Shown piece after piece: positions 23,323 through 26,350 of a DNA stretch of 26,350 bases; within the stretch, counting starts at the first letter, position 1, and each line of letters opens with the position of its first letter. The translations under genes were made by a program, and so were the position numbers. The stretch is taken from contig DGRP01000067.1 in the NCBI GenBank assembly GCA_002391065.1, positions 1 to 26,350 of the forward strand, written 5' to 3'. Under the pieces are notes generated by a model. That model was not told the DNA's origin and ran no database searches. It was given only the letters and a program-made list of their open reading frames with translations. The stretch comes from Ruminococcus sp. UBA4385. GTDB taxonomy: Bacteria > Bacillota_A > Clostridia > Oscillospirales > Ruminococcaceae.

Positions 23323-25419
23323 TTATCTGATTTCGGGCAGCTTGTAAAGTCTGCTCTGTTTTGGTTTGATTCCAATTGTGGTACTCAGCACTATCTTGTC
23401 AAGCAGCATGAGCATCGAAGGCAGTATGCAGATAACAGTTACCATACTTATGAGCGCACCTCTTGACATCAGCGAGCAAAGCTGCGAGATCATATCCACG
23501 CTTGAGTAGATACCAACTCCGAAGGTAGCCGCAAAGAAGCCGAGCGCACTGACGATGATAGACTTCATCGAGGTTGAAAGTGCAATGTAAACAGCCTCGT
23601 GCTTTTCTTTTCCCAAGGAGCGTTCAAGCTTGTATCTTGTGGTCATCAGGATAGCGTAGTCAACCGTAGCACCGAGCTGTATAGTACCGATAACAACCGA
23701 GGCTATAAAAGGAATAACCGTATGTGTGTAGCAAGGGATAGCCATATTAACAAATACCGCAAACTCAATTACTGTAACCAAGATTATCGGCAGTGTAAGG
23801 GATTTCAGCGCTATCAGGATAATAGCAAATACCGCAGCGATAGAAACCACATTTACTACCTTGAAGTCACGGTCGGTAATGTTTATCAGGTCTTTGGTAG
23901 CAGGTGCTTCACCGATTACCATTCCGTCTTTGTCATAGTCCTTGATGATCTCGTCTATCTTATCGATCTGCTTGTTTACATCGTCAGATGCGACCTTGTA
24001 GTTTGAGCCTACCAGCATCATCTGATAGTCGCCGCTTTTGAGCATTCCGCTGATCGTTTTCGGGATAAACTCAGACGGTATAGACGGTCCTATCAGTGTA
24101 TCAAGCCCCAGACAGAACTTAACTCCCTTGACATTCTCTATCTTTGAAGCCATCATATTTACATCTTTGGACTTCATATCCGAGTCGCATATAATAATGT
24201 GTGTAGAAGCCATGTGGTACTCATCTGCAAGCTTGGAGTTAGCCACAACGCTGTTGAGTTCAGTAGGGAGCGTATCAGTCAGGTTGTAGTAAACATCTGT
24301 ATGTGTTTGACCGTAAACCGCAGGAACAAGCAGTACAACAAACGCTATCAGGAATGCCCAGTGGTGCTTTACAATAAAGCGGGCAGGCTTATCAAGATTC
24401 GGGATAACGTCTTTATGAATGGTCTTTGTAAGAGCCTTATCGAAAATAAGTATCATCGAAGGGAGCACTGTAATACAGCAAAGCACTCCGATAACAACGC
24501 CCTTAGCCATAACTATACCCATGTCCATACCGAGCTTGTAGGTCATAAAGCACAGTGCTAAAAATCCTGCAACTGTAGTTACCGAGCTTGATACAACAGA
24601 AACTATTGTGTTGCCGATTGCGGTTGCCATTGCTTCATGGCTGTCGGAATTCTTTTCCTTCTCTTCCTTGTAGCTGTGCCACAGGAAAATAGAGTAGTCG
24701 GTAGTTACCGCAAGCTGGAGCACCGCCGCCAGAGCCTTTGTTATAAATGAGATCTCTCCCATAAATATGTTCGTACCCAGATTGTAAACTATCGCCATTC
24801 CTACGCTTATCAGGAAGAATACAGGAATCAGGAACGAATCCATAGTTACTGCAAGTATAATACTCAGAAGTATTACTGCGATAATAACATACATTGTAGT
24901 TTCCTTGAGCGTCAGGTCTTTGATGTCCTCAACGATTGCGGACATTCCGCTGACAAAGCAGTGCTTTCCGCAAAGCTCTCTGATCTTGACAACTGCATTG
25001 AGTGAGCCGTCAGATGATGTAGCTTCATCAAAGAACACCGCCAGCATTGTGGAATCCTCAGTATTGAAAACATTGTATATCTTATCTGGAAGTATCTCCA
25101 TAGGAAGTGACAGGTCGGCCAGCGAGTCATACCAGAGAACGTCACAAACGCTGTCAACCTTCAAAATGTCCTTCTTCAGGCTCTGGACCTCTTTCTCGTC
25201 CATATCCTCAAGGATAACCAGCGCAAAGCCGCCCTTGCCGAACTCATCAAGCATTATGTCCTGACCCTTCATAGTTTCCAGATCCTTAGGCAGGTAGGAA
25301 AGTATGTCGTAGTTGGTTCTCGTATTGATATAACCGATCGCCGCAGGTATCATCAGCAGGACACTCAGTATGAGTATCGGTATGCGCAGCTTTACAACTG
25401 CTCTTCCGAACTTGTGCAT
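23323..25419 (-). CDS. MMPL/RND-family transporter
   Basis: A 698-residue membrane protein with the two-fold RND plan: one helix (about 10-30), an outer domain (31-172), five helices (about 173-325), then the same again (helix 350-370, outer domain 371-520, helices 521-690). Each half has an Asp-Tyr pair in a helix, D241-Y242 in LAVTTDYSIFLW and D587-Y588 in LGATVDYAILMTTRY, matching the proton-relay positions of MmpL-type proteins. Such pumps export lipids or drugs using the proton gradient; the substrate here is unknown. ATG at 25419 follows GAGGTGG; earlier in-frame starts lie before or near the transcript start. It is followed by the secreted heptad-repeat gene and faces a TetR regulator. 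Confidence 0.92.
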   Translation of the reverse strand: MHKFGRAVVKLRIPILILSVLLMIPAAIGYINTRTNYDILSYLPKDLETMKGQDIMLDEFGKGGFALVILEDMDEKEVQSLKKDILKVDSVCDVLWYDSLADLSLPMEILPDKIYNVFNTEDSTMLAVFFDEATSSDGSLNAVVKIRELCGKHCFVSGMSAIVEDIKDLTLKETTMYVIIAVILLSIILAVTMDSFLIPVFFLISVGMAIVYNLGTNIFMGEISFITKALAAVLQLAVTTDYSIFLWHSYKEEKEKNSDSHEAMATAIGNTIVSVVSSSVTTVAGFLALCFMTYKLGMDMGIVMAKGVVIGVLCCITVLPSMILIFDKALTKTIHKDVIPNLDKPARFIVKHHWAFLIAFVVLLVPAVYGQTHTDVYYNLTDTLPTELNSVVANSKLADEYHMASTHIIICDSDMKSKDVNMMASKIENVKGVKFCLGLDTLIGPSIPSEFIPKTISGMLKSGDYQMMLVGSNYKVASDDVNKQIDKIDEIIKDYDKDGMVIGEAPATKDLINITDRDFKVVNVVSIAAVFAIILIALKSLTLPIILVTVIEFAVFVNMAIPCYTHTVIPFIASVVIGTIQLGATVDYAILMTTRYKLERSLGKEKHEAVYIALSTSMKSIIVSALGFFAATFGVGIYSSVDMISQLCSLMSRGALISMVTVICILPSMLMLLDKIVLSTTIGIKPKQSRLYKLPEIR

Positions 25420-25458
25420 CAATATCCACCTCTTCACCATATTTTTAAGTATAGATAT

Positions 25459-25487
25459 AGTATAATACAATAATGACCAATAGTCAA
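25459..25487 (-). promoter_or_regulatory. Promoter of the transporter operon, covered by an operator
   Basis: On the minus strand TTGACT (25482-25487) and TATACT (25459-25464) are separated by 17 bp. The palindrome at 25474-25486 overlaps most of the -35 box and the spacer, so a bound repressor would exclude RNA polymerase. Confidence 0.82.
25474..25486. promoter_or_regulatory. Operator O1, TetR-type palindrome
   Basis: TGACCAATAGTCA is a 13-bp near-palindrome centred at 25480. It is the exact reverse complement of the core at 25550-25562 and lies on the transporter promoter. Confidence 0.8.
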
Positions 25488-25495
25488 TACCAAAA

Positions 25496-25508
25496 TGACC
25501 ATTGGTCA
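25496..25508. promoter_or_regulatory. Operator O2, perfect palindrome
   Basis: TGACCATTGGTCA is a perfect 13-bp palindrome centred at 25502. Its centre is 22 bp, about two helical turns, from O1, so repressor dimers on O1 and O2 would sit on the same face of the DNA. Confidence 0.82.
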
Positions 25509-25540
25509 ATATTTTTGTAACAATGCACAAAAACAGAAAC

Positions 25541-25571
25541 GAACGAAATTGACTATTGGTCAGTTTCGTTC
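25541..25571. promoter_or_regulatory. Operator O3 inside a 31-bp inverted repeat
   Basis: The core TGACTATTGGTCA (25550-25562) lies inside a longer inverted repeat whose arms GAACGAAA (25541-25548) and TTTCGTTC (25564-25571) are perfect complements. It is centred at 25556, 54 bp from O2, and ends at the base before the -35 box of the regulator promoter. Confidence 0.8.
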
Positions 25572-25600
25572 TTGACAAGCTTTAGCTAATATATTATAAT
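25572..25600 (+). promoter_or_regulatory. Promoter of the TetR regulator gene
   Basis: TTGACA (25572-25577) and TATAAT (25595-25600) are separated by 17 bp, a full consensus match. Operator O3 lies immediately upstream, which suggests autoregulation. Confidence 0.88.
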
Positions 25601-25652
25601 AAAAAAGGTACGAAAACAGGGTCAGACAACGAAATTTTCGCAGGAGGCAAAT

Positions 25653-26258
25653 ATGACTAAGCTGGACAGCAACAAAAAGAAGAAAGAGGATTCGCTCCTA
25701 AACACTGCCTTCGGTCTTTTCACGACGCAGGGCGTTAGCAAGACATCAATATCGGACATTGCAAGCAAGGCGGGCGTAGCAAAGGGCACGTTTTACCTGT
25801 ATTTCAAGGATAAATACGATATAAGGAACAGGCTTGTAGCGCATAAGTCCTCGCAGCTGTTCAGGGCAGCGGTTGAGTCTATGCGAGCATCGGGAGAAAA
25901 GTACGGGTATACCGAAAAGGTTATTTTTATAGTAAATGATATACTGGATCAGCTTTCAGAGAACAAGTCTTTGCTGAACTTTATTTCTAAAAACCTTAGC
26001 TGGGGACTTTTCAAATCTGCACTGACAGCGCCCGGCAAGGCAGAGGATTTTGATTTCAAGGATATTTATCTGGAGATGATAGCAGATGCGCCGTATCCTC
26101 TCGATCAGCCGGAAATAATGATATTTATGATAATAGAGCTTATAAGCTCAACCTGTTATTCGGCGATCCTTTACAGTGAGCCTGTAGGACTGGATGAGCT
26201 GAAGCCTTATCTTTACCGGACTATTGAGAACATAATCGAATCACATTATATAAAATAA
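25653..26258 (+). CDS. TetR/AcrR-family transcriptional regulator
   Basis: A 201-residue regulator. The N-terminal DNA-binding domain (about 11-57) has the family pattern LLNTAFGLFTTQGVSKTSIS, then DIASKAGVAKGTFYLYFKDK with the recognition helix near 41-51. The helical C-terminal part (60-201) would bind a ligand and dimerise. GGAGG lies 7 bases before the ATG. It is divergent from the transporter operon, with three matching palindromes between them, so it very likely represses that operon and itself until a ligand binds. The ligand is unknown. Confidence 0.93.
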   Translation: MTKLDSNKKKKEDSLLNTAFGLFTTQGVSKTSISDIASKAGVAKGTFYLYFKDKYDIRNRLVAHKSSQLFRAAVESMRASGEKYGYTEKVIFIVNDILDQLSENKSLLNFISKNLSWGLFKSALTAPGKAEDFDFKDIYLEMIADAPYPLDQPEIMIFMIIELISSTCYSAILYSEPVGLDELKPYLYRTIENIIESHYIK

Positions 26259-26280
26259 AAAGCTGGGCAGGCATAAAACG

Positions 26281-26296
26281 GCAGGGAAAACCCTGC
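26281..26296. terminator. Weak hairpin after the regulator gene
   Basis: GCAGGG and CCCTGC form a perfect 6-bp stem with an AAAA loop 22 bases after the stop codon. No T run follows on the plus strand, so a terminator role is uncertain. Nothing else is visible up to the end of the window. Confidence 0.35.
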
Positions 26297-26350
26297 ACCA
26301 ATACGCGTCATAGTTTAGCTTAGGTTTCTCTTGCCTTGAACGCGGAAATA

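Noticed and set aside
23304..23375. A longer start for the heptad-repeat protein, beginning at 23375
   Set aside because: It would overlap the end of the pump gene, lacks a ribosome site and would put extra hydrophilic residues before the signal peptide. The ATG at 23303 has a good site.
22957..23466. A 169-codon plus-strand frame over the junction of the pump and repeat-protein genes
   Set aside because: It is a shadow of two strongly supported minus-strand genes. The Ser/Val/Phe-rich product is what their antisense would give.

Overview
The window looks like a chromosomal segment of a Gram-positive, moderately low-GC member of the Clostridia, most probably Ruminococcus or a close relative in the Oscillospiraceae. 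Pointers are the FabK-type enoyl-ACP reductase, the acc and fab genes merged into one long operon, strong AGGAGG-type ribosome sites, near-consensus sigma-A promoters with 17-bp spacers, tRNA genes with encoded CCA, and the rsmD-coaD-coiled-coil cluster seen in Clostridia. No phage, transposase, rRNA or CRISPR array was seen. The genus call is inference; the gene calls rest mostly on visible motifs.

Layout. 1-217: a leftward tRNA pair (fMet then Phe) with a consensus promoter and a terminator. 410-2112: a rightward sodium:solute symporter with its own promoter and terminator. 2124-2531: a leftward Nudix hydrolase. 2650-2860: tandem leftward terminators with a possible small RNA between them. 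2862-12076: a leftward operon of about 9 kb for type II fatty acid synthesis, in the order fabH, a putative zinc-dependent phospholipase C-like gene, fabK, fabG, fabF, accB, fabZ, accC, accD, accA, acpP. fabD, missing from this operon, is divergent at 12269 and leads a rightward operon with an ACT-domain gene, a dCMP deaminase, aroE and aroK, which ends at a bidirectional terminator near 15,460.

15,491-17,201 is a leftward rsmD-coaD-coiled-coil operon. 17,249-18,382 holds a leftward secreted, membrane-anchored surface protein. 18,510-19,492 is a leftward nucleotidyltransferase. 19,506-20,365 is a divergent rightward short-chain dehydrogenase. 20,388-26,258 is a self-contained module: a leftward two-gene operon (MMPL/RND-type transporter followed by a 971-residue secreted heptad-repeat protein) and a divergent TetR-family regulator, with three near-identical 13-bp palindromes between them.

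How it fits together. AccABCD makes malonyl-CoA, FabD moves malonate to AcpP, FabH starts chains, and FabF, FabG, FabZ and FabK elongate them. CoaD makes dephospho-CoA, the precursor of the CoA from which the ACP prosthetic group is derived. The last module is the most interesting part: it pairs a proton-driven lipid or drug exporter with a long extracellular repeat protein that lacks the membrane domain of YhgE/Pip proteins, under apparent local repressor control.
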